Origin: JAEUJT01 sp044225205
GTDB lineage: Bacteria; Myxococcota; Myxococcia; Myxococcales; Myxococcaceae
DNA: 18,970 nt
Direction of reading: 5' to 3'
Assembly: GCA_044225205.1 (NCBI GenBank)
Contig: JBGAIY010000117.1
Coordinates: 1-18,970, forward strand
The notes under the pieces are model-generated. The model saw only the letters and a program-made list of their open reading frames with translations. It ran no database searches and was not told the origin of the DNA. A program made the position numbers and the translations under genes. Of this stretch, positions 18,871-18,970 are shown in pieces; position 1 is the stretch's first letter; each line of letters opens with the position of its first letter.

Positions 18871-18970
18871 TCACTTGAAGAAGTGCCGCTTGACGATGTT
18901 GAGAAAGTCGTTCGAGAAGCTCGACATTTCGGTGTCGAACACCTTGATGCGCGAGACGAACGAGTTGTAG
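18871..18970 (-). CDS. tolQ: TolQ/ExbB motor protein, C-terminal end only
   Basis: The last 32 codons of a minus-strand gene that enters from the right edge, ending at TGA 18871-18873. The residues YNSFVSRIKVFDTEMSSFSN and DFLNIVKRHFFK match the cytoplasmic C-terminal end of TolQ, where YN-F-R-----TE is characteristic. The stop is 8 bases before the tolR ATG, and the tolR ribosome-binding site overlaps it. TolQ forms the pentameric inner-membrane proton channel with TolR. Only the tail is in the window, so its start and upstream genes cannot be judged. Confidence 0.9.
   Translation of the reverse strand, partial: YNSFVSRIKVFDTEMSSFSNDFLNIVKRHFFK

Noticed and set aside
1..18970. CRISPR arrays, tRNAs, insertion sequences, attachment sites, anti-phage modules
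   Set aside because: I looked for regularly spaced repeats, cloverleaf-like GGTTC regions, transposase motifs and flanking inverted repeats, and found none.

Overview
The window is GC-rich chromosomal DNA that looks like a myxobacterium or close relative (Myxococcota). The pointers are a C-terminal TPR protein resembling myxobacterial SgmX, an ExeA-type ATPase, a TamB/Omp85 pair with an unusually POTRA-rich Omp85 protein, and a tolQ-tolR-tonB/tolA-tolB operon. The taxonomic call is inference from gene content; there is no rRNA. I saw no tRNA, CRISPR array, insertion sequence or phage gene.

Layout. (1) 1-11237, plus strand: five closely packed genes, namely a TPR protein (5' end outside the window), an ExeA-like AAA ATPase, TamB, an Omp85/TamA-family barrel protein and a PlsC-type acyltransferase. 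They read as an envelope-biogenesis operon: TamB bridges the periplasm, the Omp85 protein is its outer-membrane partner, and the acyltransferase makes or remodels phospholipid. (2) 11238-12870: two unrecognised divergent genes, a small minus-strand protein and a plus-strand lipoprotein-like protein. (3) 12886-15083, minus strand: an MFS transporter translationally coupled to a Ppx/GppA phosphatase. (4) 15084-15289: a divergent regulatory gap with two copies of a 13-base repeat 41 bp apart. (5) 15290-16251, plus: a FabH-type ketoacyl-ACP synthase with an internal segment missing. (6) 16360-18970, minus: tolQ (partial), tolR, a TonB/TolA-like protein and tolB, the proton-motive-force-driven envelope-constriction system.

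Sequence quality matters for every reading here. From 1 to about 13.9 kb nearly every gene is broken by single-base indels, yet the deduced proteins continue across the breaks at full length with family motifs intact. From 14.15 kb on, gppA, tolB, tonB/tolA and tolR are uninterrupted. I treat most breaks as sequencing or assembly errors, not pseudogenes, and give gene limits from the outer start and stop. A 29-base C run in the acyltransferase and the gap in fabH may be of the same origin.

The most unusual signal is compositional: the tetranucleotide ATCC/GGAT is almost absent from both strands, which forces Ile codons before C to be ATT (or ATA) instead of ATC. Four of the five exceptions fall in the 1 kb holding the two unrecognised genes, which suggests those genes have a different origin. 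I found no clear anti-phage or otherwise novel multi-gene system; the strongest candidate for a less-described functional unit is the TPR-ATPase-TamB-Omp85-acyltransferase cluster.
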